Shown one piece after another: positions 1-9,499 of a DNA stretch of 64,000 bases (its first letter is position 1; every line of letters starts with the position of its first letter). The position numbers and the translations under genes were made by a program. The stretch comes from Gordius sp. MW1. Taxonomy: Eukaryota > Nematomorpha > Gordioida > Gordea > Gordiidae. The stretch is from the NCBI GenBank assembly GCA_964036665.1, contig OZ038533.1:2652001-2716000 (forward strand), written 5' to 3'. The notes under the pieces are model-generated. The model had not been told where the DNA came from, searched no databases, and saw only the letters and a list, made by a program, of their open reading frames with translations.

Positions 1-100
1 ACCCGACCCGAAAGCATTTTGAAATCAACCCGAACCCCCAGAAGACATTTAAAAATTTTCAACCGGATGTCGGGTTCGGGTCGGGTGGGTATAACCTAAC
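1..100. repeat. Dispersed CCCGACCCG-type GC-rich repeat
   Basis: A GC-rich block made of variants of ACCCGACCCGAA and its complement CGGGTCGGGT stands out from AT-rich flanks. Similar blocks lie near 16505-16600, 24125-24300, 25865-25975, 26560-26640, 32505-32605, 41105-41210, 42920-43000 and 43140-43190, so this is a dispersed family. Such motifs occur as subterminal repeats of some non-autonomous hAT elements, but no ends or target duplications were found here. Class unknown. Confidence 0.6.
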
Positions 101-1454
101 ATCCCCGTACATTTTTAAATTTCTTTTTTTAGTATTAAGTGGGAGTTAATATGCGAAGAGAATTTTTCTATTTTGTAGGTATTAACATTCTTTTAAAAGA
201 AACTGCTTGTGATGCCCAAATCCAATTGATTATCTTAATTTCCTGGCCTTATTTCCTATAGGCTACCAATTAAACCTCGTTTTTTTCTATTCAACGGTTA
301 ATATCCACTCCAATTAATAATCATCTCGATCCTAGCTATCTTACGTAGTGTCTCTACCAATTTTCCCAATAATTCCCTCTATTAATTGCTATTTTTATCA
401 TGCAACACTACATAAATAATTTACATTACAATGCGTAATTTCAACAAGTTGTTTTTTCTTGGTATATTAACAATTTTGTCTTGCAGATATAAAATAGTAT
501 AACTGCCTTTCTTTTTTCTACTTCACCCCTCATCCCAGCTTTTATATAAAACAATATTATTAAAATATTTATGATTTTTTTAATTTCTAAAAATTTTAGT
601 GTGACCCTAACACCTTTGTATTTGGTAAATGTTAAAATTTCATAGCAAAAATTTTTGCCCTTCCTAAATCTAACAAACATTTTGCCTACATATAAATTGG
701 ATGCCCATGGTTCGCAGGCCGAAAAAATTGTGTAAAAAAAATTCTTGGTCTAGAAACTGTAAGATAAAAGCAAAATTTATGTGTCTAACATAAAAAAAAT
801 TAAAAACAATGTACAACAAAGTTGAAAACAAGAAATCTCACAAAATACTTATTAAATTTATTTAAATGTTCATGAATATATAAAATTATGCTCACCATCC
901 TAAACATTTTCCCTCCATAATTTTTACATACTTTTTAGCTAGGCCTAAATTTTAGTGTGTACTAAACTAATATATGCATAAACTATGACAGAATTATAAT
1001 AAAAATTAACAGGTCAAATACAAAAAAAATAAAATGCAATATTTAAATTAATTGGTTGATAAGGGGGCCTAACAAAAAATCAAGCAAAAATTTTATGTAA
1101 AACATTTCATTAATTCTTAGGTATTATTAATCTAAATTATTAAATTTTTGACAAACATATTTATATTTTTAGACAATTAAATAGTCAGAGGTTAATATAA
1201 AAAGCAACTTACATAAAATTAAAAATATGTTATATAGAATCATTCAATGTTGGCCTTGCAAATGAAAGATATAATGCATTAAAAATCTCACAATTGCAAT
1301 GTAAAAGTTATTAAATATAAGAAATATCTATGATGTTCATATATTCATACATAAAGCAGATAAAAATTAATTCAAATTAAGTGTAAAAAATCATGAATCA
1401 AAAATAAAACAAAAAGATATATAAAACAAAAACATGATATCAATTTTACACATA
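101..1454. other. AT-rich intergenic, no gene seen
   Basis: Low-complexity AT-rich DNA. The one longer open frame, minus strand at 441-680, has no splice context or recognisable motif and looks fortuitous. The 3' UTR of the INO80E-like gene probably lies at the right edge. Confidence 0.6.
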
Positions 1455-1853
1455 TTAGGTATTACAAGAACTTATTACTGATTTTACAATGGCTTTTTCA
1501 TTAGCAATAGGGTTAAGGACAGCTGGATTTGGCATTTTTTCATCTTCTGACATATCTGTTTCATCACTGTCATCCAAGCCGACCTTGTTGGTATTTTTTT
1601 CATATTCCGCTAGCCTCTCAATTAAAAAGCTTTATTTCTAATATTTAAATAACATCATAATTTTACTTATTATCTCTATAAACTTTTAACAATCGCTCTT
1701 CGGTCTTTTGAATTTCGTCCTCATAAATGCATTGTTCCTTAAATTGCTAATTTATTTATTGATTTATTACAAATATACGTATAAAAGAATCTTAATTTTC
1801 TTTTTTAACTCTAAATATTTGGTTTTATAATTGTCATTTTGTGAGTCGTCCAT
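1455..1853 (-). CDS. INO80E: INO80 complex subunit E-like protein (three exons)
   Basis: Predicted accessory subunit of the INO80 chromatin-remodelling complex in the nucleus. Three minus-strand exons splice in phase: 1853-1779 (ATG at 1853), 1737-1667 and 1629-1455 (TAA). The introns are 41 and 37 bp with GT..AG ends. The product is 106 aa. Residues about 9-60 match the conserved INO80E core: a YKTKYLELKKKIKILLY helix, then EERLLKVYRDN, then FLIERLAEYE. The last match appears only when the acceptor at 1630 is used, which supports that splice. An acidic stretch (DDSDETDMSEDE) follows. The long proline-rich C-terminus of vertebrate INO80E is absent. The family call rests on the coiled-coil core, so another short coiled-coil protein remains possible. 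Confidence 0.75.
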
Positions 1854-2129
1854 ATATCAGCTGTTAATTAAACGGAATTCATATAATGACGGTTTTTAGA
1901 AAAGATTAAACTATCATCTATAACAAAGTTGTTTGTTGAAACTCAACACTTGCCGATTTAGTTAATCCCTTTAATGGCGTAGGGGCATATACATAGAAGT
2001 TGTAGTTAAATGTTTGATTGTTGTTTATATTGGTGTAATTTAAACTATATACATTATTTCATATGAATGCAACCTAATATAATTTGATGTGGCTTATAAA
2101 TGTTGGAATGAAAACGTATAAAAAGTTTA

Positions 2130-3045
2130 TGCTAAGTGTTATATAATTTAATATTGTATTTTAATATTGATATTTTAATATTGTATTTTAATGTTGTTTG
2201 TAAACTTCGGTTCGCATTTTATAGATACCCTTTGTTCTACTTCATATATATATTCCATTATATAGTCAATAGTTTTCAATCCGTTTATATAAATTTCATT
2301 GTATAAATACGGTGGATTCGGATTGATAGCGTAGGTAGAGGGAAATGGAACGCAATATTTCGGACACTTATGGTCCATCTTCAGGAAAAAAAAAGGAGAA
2401 GATGAAGTCTCAAAAAATAAAAATGAAGTAAAGTGATTATAACAACGATGATACTATATCTCCAAATATATTTATGAACTATTTCCTTTATTCAAACTCC
2501 AATACAAATCAAATTCAAATTGCGTTGTTCACATAATACAAAAATAGTATATCGTTTGTAGGGAAATTAATTAATGATTATATTCGATGATATTAACTCC
2601 TTTTTCTCTGATACGAATCTCTTCCTTTCTATGTCTTGCGCCAGTTGTTATTATCCCTCGAGTCTTTTACGTTACTGCGCCAGTTGTTATATTTCCTTTG
2701 TTCCCCGCTTACTATCGTCCAGCATCTGGTAATTACCCCCATGCCTCTGATTGCTAGTCTTCAACGACTCTTTCCCCAAACTCATATATATGACATATCA
2801 TCGTTGTTATAATCACTTTACTTCATTTTTATTTTTTGAGACTTCATCTTCTCCTTTTTTTTCCTGAAGATGGACCATAAGTGTCCGAAATACTGCGTTC
2901 CATTTCCCTCTACCTACGCTATCAATCCAAATCCACTGTATTTATACAATGAAATTTATATTCCATTATCACCTAATAATATCATTATTGTATTTAGTCC
3001 TATCGCGCGCATATTCTACGTTAGTAATAAAGCCCATTCATAATA
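2130..3045 (+). repeat. 5' LTR of the Gypsy element, interrupted
   Basis: The LTR starts TGCTAAGTG and ends near CATTCATAATA. It aligns with the 3' LTR at 8853-9055 on both sides of an insertion at 2262-2956. Shared landmarks are the stretch around AAACTTCGGTTCGCATTT and the CCTATCGCGCGCATATTCT block near its end. Confidence 0.8.
2262..2956. mobile_element. Foldback element inserted in the 5' LTR
   Basis: Two inverted arms of about 165 bp (2291-2460 and 2795-2957) surround an AT-rich loop. The insertion is bounded by a 13-bp direct repeat, TATATTCCATTAT, at 2249-2261 and 2957-2969. The uninterrupted 3' LTR has this sequence once, so it is the target duplication. The left end carries about 29 bp beyond the arm that is absent on the right. 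Both arms encode the same short peptide starting MDHKCPKYC, of unknown meaning. Confidence 0.75.
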
Positions 3046-3046
3046 T

Positions 3047-3064
3047 TGGCGCTGCGAGTCTGCG
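3047..3064 (+). other. Probable retrotransposon primer-binding site
   Basis: TGGCGCTGCGAGTCTGCG lies directly after the 5' LTR and begins with TGG, as expected for pairing with a tRNA ending in CCA. The tRNA was not identified. Confidence 0.5.
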
Positions 3065-3635
3065 ATGACGTTAGAACCAGATTATTGTAAATTGGAATAG
3101 ATATTCCTAAAGGAATTTGATTCTATTAATGAAAATATAGAAGACTATTTGGATTATGTGGACGCACTAGTGTTGTAAAAAACCAAGGGTTTCTATTGGT
3201 TGCCTGCAAGCGTTGGCGTTTTTTTTCACCCAACCTTTTCAGTGTTAGGTGAATTTTCTTGGGAGGGCTTTGGCGTTTGGCGTTTTCGTAAAAAACACCC
3301 AAAGCGTTTTGGGTGTTTTTTTTGGGGGCACCTTTGGCGTTTAGGTTTGGGTGTATTAAAGAGCTAAAGGGTTTGGGTGGATAATATTATTAACCTTTTG
3401 GTTTGGTTCTGGTCGTTTTGGGTTGGGCATGCAAATATATCAATTTGTTTATATTGTTTATCATATTTGTGTATTTAGATTTAGGTAATGAACTTTTAAT
3501 TTAAGAAAATAAAAATAAATGTATCATGACGTCACAATCTAGTAAATTCAGTAAATTATAATTAATTATTATGCATTATAGAAGTAGGTAGTGAATTAAT
3601 ATGTTTTATTTATAAAAAAAAATTTGTGAAGATTT

Positions 3636-4345
3636 GCCCCCCCCCTATTTTTTACACTCTTTCTCACCTGGGGAGGAACGGCGGGCAGGTGGGTGTTTGC
3701 CCCCCCCCCCTATTTTTTTACCCTCTTTCTGATGCGGGGGAGAGGGGGGTTTTTTGCCCCCCCCCCCTAATTTTTTACCCTCTTTCTGATGTGGGGGAGA
3801 GGGGGGGAGGCATGGGGGGTGTTTTGCCCCCCCCCCCTAATTTTTTACCCTCTTTCTGATGTAGGGGAGAGGGGGGCATAGGGGGTGTTTTGCCCCCCCC
3901 CCTAATTTTTTACCCTTTTTTGGTCCGGGGGAGAGGGGGGGCATGGGGGGTGTTTTGCCCCCCCCCAATTTTTTACCCTCTTTCTGATGCGAGGGAGAGG
4001 GGGGCAGGGGGTGTTTTGCCCCCCCCCTAGTTTTTTACCCTCTTTTTAATGCGGGGGAGAGGGGGGCATGGGGGGTGTTTTGCCCCCCCCCTTTTTACCC
4101 TCTTTCTAATGCGGGGGAGAGGGGGGGGCATGGGGGGTGTTTTGCCCCCCCCCCCAATTTTTTACCCTCTTTCTGATGCGAGGGAGAAGGGGGGCAGGGG
4201 TTGTTTTGTTCCCCCCCCCCTAATTTTTTACACTCTTTCTAATGCGGGGGAGGGGGGGGGGCATGGGGGTAGTTTTGCCCCCCCCCCTAATTTTTTACCC
4301 TCTTTCTGATGCGGGGGAGAGGGGTGCAGGTGGGGTGTTTTCAAA
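3636..4345 (+). repeat. G/C-tract minisatellite, left arm of foldback element
   Basis: About 10-11 copies of a roughly 60-70-bp unit. Each has a C tract, then AATTTTTTACCCTCTTTC, TGATGCGGGGGAGAGGGGGG, GCATGGGG and TGTTTTG. Copies differ mainly in homopolymer length. Open frames here (PPPLIFYPLSDAGERG-like repeats) are products of the repeat, not genes. Confidence 0.9.
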
Positions 4346-5324
4346 AAATAGAAAACGATTATAAAGTGAGACTTATCTGGCCATTCGAGAGCAGATTTTG
4401 AATTCAATCCTTCAATTAAAAATTAATATTTTAATTCATTCTAAATTAATGACAGCTAACAGACCCCCATCTAAATATTCCCGGCAATAGCAATTTTAAT
4501 CACAAAATTTAATTTAAATATATTTTGAATTCCTCGCCTCTTGTAAAAGATAAAGACTTATTAATTATATAATATCCCTTTTATTTTATATTTAAACTAT
4601 ATTTTCAATATGAGAGAACGGCATCCCGCGCGACTCGGCAAATCACCACTCCCATGTAGCATGTATATGTTCATGTACTAATCCACCCTCTCTCTTTCTT
4701 CTCTCGTTGCAATGCATGCGCAACCTATCAGATTTAAGTTAAGTACTAAACTAAATATATAAAACAATCATGGCACAACAAGGCATGGTGTGGCGTGGGC
4801 TGGCTAGGCTCTTTATTACATCATTTTACATTCATTTCTTTTTTAACGTAACATATCAAGGTATGTAGAAGTTGCGAATCATATTATTATAAATAAAATT
4901 AATGAAAATTAAACTTTTTTTATTATGTCAACTACTAATTAAGTCATAAGCAATTAGAAAATTAAGTTTCTTATTAAATAATAAGCAATAATTTAAATTA
5001 AGATGCTTAACTCATTTTTGTTACTCCGAAAAGTCCTATTTTTTTATGATCCTTATAAGCATTGTAAACGCGAGGTCTAAGTCAACAGGACGTAGAGTGT
5101 TGGTGTCTTGTGAAAGCATAGTAATTAATAGCATGATATGCTTTTTGGAAATACCTTAAGTATTTTAATTAAATGCCCAGATAACTTAAATAGTAAAACT
5201 TACTTAGATGGCAAATTTTTTTAAATTGGTAAAATTTCATATTAATATTATATTTAATAATACAGCTTATTCTTAAATAATGTTAAATTAAAAAATTTAC
5301 TTTAATTGATATGGTATATTGAGA
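4346..5324. other. Spacer of the foldback element, no gene seen
   Basis: AT-rich centre of the 3.8-kb element. No transposase motif or plausible coding exon was found in either strand. Confidence 0.6.
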
Positions 5325-5600
5325 CAATTGTTGACCGCAAATCTTCAAAAATATATTTTCGAATATTAGAAAATCTTTGTCATATAATAAGTCAATTTTC
5401 AAAAAAAAAATATAAATTTCAATAGAAAATGTTGATTAAGACATTTGTCACCACTGTGACCGCAAATCTTCCCAAAAATATTTTTTATAATAGTAGAACA
5501 TAAATATAATAAGTCTATTTTCAAAAAAAATATTAATTTCAATAGAAAATGTTGATTATGACATATGTCATCACCGTGACCGCAAAAATTCACAAAAATA
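5325..5600. repeat. About 125-bp tandem repeat, just over two copies
   Basis: Successive copies share TTTCAATAGAAAATGTTGAT, then GACATATGTCA-type sequence, GTGACCGCAAA and a TATAATAAGTC block. They lie just inside the right minisatellite of the foldback element. Non-coding. Confidence 0.7.
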
Positions 5601-5624
5601 TTTTAAAAGGGTTAAAAAGGGCTT

Positions 5625-6480
5625 TCCGGTCCCCCCCCCGGGTGAGAAAGAGAGTAAAAAATAAGAAGAGGGACAATTCATCCCCCCCCTCTCCCCCACA
5701 TCAGAAAAAGGGTAAAAAATTAGGTGGGGGGGGGGCAAAACACCCCCCTGCCCCCCCTCTCCCTCGCATCAGAAAGAGGGTAAAAAAGTGGGGGGGGGGG
5801 CAAAACACCCTTTGCCCCCCCCCCTCTCCCTCGCATCAGAAAGAGGGTAAAAAACATGCCCCCCCCTCTCCCCCGGATCAGAAAGAGGGTAAAAAATTGG
5901 GGGGGGGGCAAAACACCCCCCCATGCCGCCCTCTCCCCCGCATTAAAAAGAGAGTAAAAAACTAGGAAGGGGGGCAAAACACCCCCCATGCCCCCCCCCC
6001 CTCCCCCGCATTAGAAAGAGGATAAAAAATTAGGGGGGGGGGGCAAAACACCCCCTGCCCCCCTCTCCCTCGCATCAGAAAGAGGGTAAAAAATTGGGGG
6101 GGGGGCAAAACACCCCCGCCCCCCCTCTCCCCCCGACCAGAAAGAGGGTAATAAATTGGGGGGTGGGGCAAAACACCCCCTATGCCCCCCCTCTCCCCCA
6201 CATCAGAAAGAGGGTAAAAAATTAGGGGGGGGGGCAAAACACCCCCCTGCCCCCCTCTCCCCCACATCAGAAAGAGGGTAAAAAATTAGGGGGGGGGGGC
6301 AAAACACCCCCCAGGGCCCCCCCTTTCTTCCACATCAGAAAGAGGGTAAAAAATTGGGGGGGGGGGCAAAACACCCCCCTTTCCCCCGCATCAGAAAGAG
6401 GGTAAAAAATTAGGGGGGGGGGGCAAAACACCCCCTCTCCCCCGCATCAGAAAGTGGGTAAAAAAAAAGGGGGGGGGGCA
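5625..6480 (-). repeat. G/C-tract minisatellite, right arm of foldback element
   Basis: The same unit as at 3636-4345 in inverted orientation, about 13 copies. The two arrays could pair into a hairpin several hundred bases long. Long G runs every 60-70 bp could also form quadruplexes. The open frames across it are low-complexity artefacts. Confidence 0.9.
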
Positions 6481-7689
6481 AATCTTCACAAATTTTTTTT
6501 TATAAATAAAACATATTAATTCACTACCTACTTCTATAATGCATAATAATTAATTATAATTTACTGAATTTACTAGATTGTGACGTCATGATACATTTAT
6601 TTTTATTTTCTTAAATTAAAAGTTCATTACCTAAATCTAAATACACAAATATGATGAACAATATAAACAAATTGATATATTTGCATGCCCAACCCAAAAC
6701 GACCAAAACCAAACCAAAAGGTTAATAATATTATCCACCCAAACCCTTTAGCTCTTTAATACACCCAAACCTAAACGCCAAAGGTGCCCCCAAAAAAAAC
6801 ACCCAAAACGCTTTGGGTGTTTTTTACGAAAACGCCAAACGCCAAAGCCCTCCCAAGAAAATTCACCTAACACTGAAAAGGTTGGGTGAAAAAAAACGCC
6901 AACAACTACGCTTAGCAATACGCTGGGAAAAACCAGCCAGCCGTTTTTACAACACTAGGACGCACGCCTGGATATTTTAGGACTATCATATGACGTGGCA
7001 AGGAAAAAGCTAATTAGAGCCTTTTTAGGCACGGCTAATTTAAGAAAACTGTCGCAGTTTTTATATCGAAAGCTTTTCAAAGATGCCATGTGGGTGGAAA
7101 TTTTATCGGCTCTGCATAAAGTATTCAATAGGACAACTTCAGCATTCGCTGCGAGGATGGAATTGATGCGATCGAAAAGAGGTTCCGGTGAATCGGTTTT
7201 AGATTTTTATAGAAAAATAAATTCCATAGTCCAAAGTTGCAATTTTAAGTTAGATATAGAGGCACGCGTTAGGGATCAGCTAATTTTTGGAGTGGATATT
7301 CCACGGTTGGAACTCGAAATTCGGACAAATTTTCCCAATTGTGAGGAAAAGGACGGAAGTCCTCTCACATCAAAGAAGGTGCTAGACATGGCACTAACGA
7401 TAGAAAGAGCGGAGAAGAAGACTCAGGAAAATATTCCAGTGGTTCAAAAGATATCGAGGACGCAAAACGACAGGTCTTTTAAATGCCAACGTTGCGACGG
7501 AAATCATCGCCCAAATCAGTGTCCCGCCTTCATGGTGTATTGCAGGAAGTGTAATAGAAGGGGACATTATGCTCGATGTTGTAAAGACGGTTACAAGGTA
7601 CAGCAAGTATATATAACCGGAGAAGAAAATGATGTCTATTCTATGGATTCAATATGCCAGATTAATCATCGAGGGCGTCGTGCCACGAT

Positions 7690-7905
7690 TAGGGCGAAAA
7701 TCAACGGTCTCTGGACAGTGATGGATTTTGACACAGGGGCGCAGGTGCTGTAATTAATGCATCGTTATGGAAAGAAATCGGCCAGCCCAAACTTACAAAG
7801 GCCATACCACCTCTAATATACGGTTGTAGAGTCTTAGAGATATTGGGTGAATCAACCGTGAAGGTCCAGGTGGGTAAGAACGAAATTGTTAACAGTGGTA
7901 GTTAG
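7690..7905 (+). pseudogene. Gypsy protease remnant, frameshifted
   Basis: The aspartic protease active-site motif DTGA is at 7730-7741, continuous with gag. A frameshift follows after about four codons. The next frame continues INASLWKEIG..., ending in stops near 7905. The conserved ILG motif region is weak. Non-functional. Confidence 0.7.
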
Positions 7906-8009
7906 CAAGTGTAAGGAGGTACCACTTTTTGGGTTACCATGAAGTTTAGCTTTAAATTTATCACTTCCCCCAATGGTTGAAGTTCATAATGTCAGTAGTT
8001 CAAACAATC

Positions 8010-8616
8010 AAACCTCGATTACGTGTCAAAAAAATGCTCGGCTACGAGACGAGTTGGCTAAGACTCAACAAAAGCTGAGGGCTAGCGAACAAAACGTGGC
8101 TGCGTTGGAAGAAAAAGGCAAATAGGCGAACATTAAGAAATACGATGAAGACATTTCTGCCATCAACACCGACCATAGGGCATCAAACCTAACGCTCAAA
8201 GATCTCGGGTTCGAAGATAACCAGGCAGATCAGACGGTGCTAATAACGGAACTAGTCTATACGGCCAATCAGGAAGCAGCAATGGGTCGGGTTCCATCTT
8301 AAATTCGGGTTACGAAATACTTCCCACACTCAATAATCTAGCCGGTTTAGATGGGAAACAAGGCAACTACAAGGAAGCCGAGATATGGTACAAGCAAATA
8401 AATACGAGGGCCCACGACAAAAGGTATGAAGCCACCAAGATATGGGAAGTGGCCAAAGAGAGTCAAGAAAATTGCAAGGGTGGTGATGGCCCTATCGATA
8501 CTGCTGTTTCTGGGTTTAAGTACGGGATTGGGCATAAATCTGCATCCAATGTCGATAGCTTGGCGCATGACAAGGAATTAAAGGTAGAAGTATCCCTTCC
8601 TGAGCAACCGGGATAG
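8010..8616 (+). pseudogene. Kinesin light chain-like segment captured inside the Gypsy element
   Basis: Kinesin light chain (KLC) is the cargo-binding subunit of kinesin-1, with an N-terminal coiled coil and then TPR repeats. This segment has KLC features in the right order. ARLRDELAKTQQKL and KKYDEDIS resemble the end of the heptad-repeat region. A GS-rich linker and SGYEI follow, then NNLAGLDGKQGNYKEAE, YKQINTRAHDK and IWEVAKESQENCKG, which resemble the last complete TPR and the linker after it. The middle TPR repeats are missing. One in-frame TAG (about 8123) and a frame change between 8160 and 8221 break it. The second part, 8221-8616, is open for about 130 codons. No introns interrupt it, and its base composition is less AT-rich than its flanks. 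It takes the place of most of pol. Confidence 0.75.
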
Positions 8617-8829
8617 GTGAGAAAGAAGTCGAGTCAAGGTTGGCAGGAGGGTTTCGTTGTAACAAGAACGGAACCGTTGTCCTACTCAGTGGAAGCGGAT
8701 GGAAGGTTATTACGGAAGCATGTCGACCAACTAAGGAAGAGATTCTTAGATAAACAAGAGTCTGTGCAAGTGTACAACCGTCAGTTAAGCCTAACCCACC
8801 TTCAATACTTATCAAGGAAATATAATTAA
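8617..8829 (+). pseudogene. Gypsy integrase C-terminal tail
   Basis: The last 70 residues of Gypsy pol are open to TAA at 8829. The GPY/F-type motif is recognisable: a GWQEGFVV strand, EPLSYSVEADGRLLRKH, then VDQLRKRF. The catalytic integrase core upstream is gone, replaced by the KLC-like segment. The polypurine tract AAAGAAAGGGAGGAGA lies just downstream at 8835-8850, directly before the 3' LTR. Confidence 0.8.
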
Positions 8830-8852
8830 AAACCAAAGAAAGGGAGGAGATA

Positions 8853-9055
8853 TGCTATATATTGTATTTTATGTTATATAATTTAATATTGTATTTTAAT
8901 ATTGTGTTTTAATGTTGTTTGTAAACTTCGGTTCGCATTTTATAGATACCCTTTGTTCTACTTTATATATATATTCCATTATCACCTGATAATATCATTA
9001 TTGTATTTAGTCCTATCGCGCGCATATTCTAAGTTAGTAGTAACCCATTCATAAT
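8853..9055 (+). repeat. 3' LTR of the Gypsy element
   Basis: Begins TGCTATAT after the polypurine tract and ends near CATTCATAATA. This copy is uninterrupted and shows the pre-insertion state of the foldback element at 2262-2956. Confidence 0.8.
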
Positions 9056-9485
9056 ACTAAGTTTGTTACAAATAAGTATTTCGACGAACATATGTGCAAA
9101 ATAAAGGTGTAAAAGATATCCAATAATTTAAATATATATATACAAACTCGTGAACGTTTTCTTACTATTTGTCTTTAACCATTTTTTAAATTTCAAAATA
9201 GATTTGAATTTAATATTTATAATAGTTTAATTGTTAATCAAAGATAATTACTGGGAAATATATATAATATTTTAAGACACAGTATATATAGGAAAGAAAT
9301 CTGAAGCCGATTTTATATAGACATTATTTAATTTCTTAATTTTACATATTCTGAGGTGACCCGTCAACTTGCCAAAAACCATCTCGCCGAATTGAATGTC
9401 CCCAGGCAAAAACATGTCCACTAATTTGAAGTCTCACATATGTAAAATTTGGATTGAAAGTAAGTTTATAATGGGTGTTATTTAA
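9056..9485. other. AT-rich intergenic with one unexplained minus-strand open stretch
   Basis: Mostly AT-rich. On the minus strand, about 9440-9290 is open to a TAA and less AT-rich than its flanks, including the peptide MFLPGDIQFGEMVFGKLTGH. No matching family or partner exon was recognised. It could be a gene fragment or chance. Confidence 0.3.
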
Positions 9486-9499
9486 ATGCATAGTGAAAA

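Larger units (their letters stand above)
3168..6957. mobile_element. 3.8-kb hAT-like foldback transposon in gag
   Basis: The element begins TAGTGTTGTAAAAA and ends TTTTTACAACACTA. It is flanked by a perfect 8-bp target duplication GGACGCAC (3160-3167 and 6958-6965). TAGTG ends with an 8-bp duplication fit the hAT superfamily. The inverted arms are about 450 bp and are followed inward by inverted minisatellites, so the whole element is nearly palindromic. The arms differ just inside the termini (3182-3217 against 6905-6944). No transposase is seen, so it is non-autonomous. Its removal restores the gag frame, which confirms the boundaries. Confidence 0.9.
3065..7753 (+). pseudogene. Gypsy gag (nucleocapsid), split by a hAT-like insertion
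   Basis: Gag starts at ATG 3065 and contains an early in-frame stop. It is interrupted at 3168-6957, and the reading frame resumes at 6966. The downstream open part encodes a capsid-like region and then two zinc knuckles near its C-terminus. One is CX2CX3HX4C (CQRCDGNHRPNQC) and one is CX2CX4HX4C (CRKCNRRGHYARC). The start of the protease, with the DTGA motif, is in the same frame. The insertion and stop make it non-functional. Confidence 0.85.
2130..9055 (+). mobile_element. Decayed Gypsy-type LTR retrotransposon with nested insertions and captured host sequence
   Basis: The order on the plus strand is 5' LTR, primer-binding site, gag, protease, a kinesin light chain-like segment, the integrase C-terminal tail, a polypurine tract and the 3' LTR. 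Reverse transcriptase, RNase H and the integrase core are missing. The 5' LTR and gag each carry another element. Both LTRs share long identical stretches. There are stops in gag and a frameshift in protease, so the copy is dead. The exact termini and host target duplication were not resolved. Confidence 0.85.

Noticed and set aside
3626..6267. Several proline/glycine-rich open frames in the G/C-tract arrays
   Set aside because: They are produced by the minisatellite units in whichever frame avoids stops. Both strands and several frames are open at once and no gene context exists.
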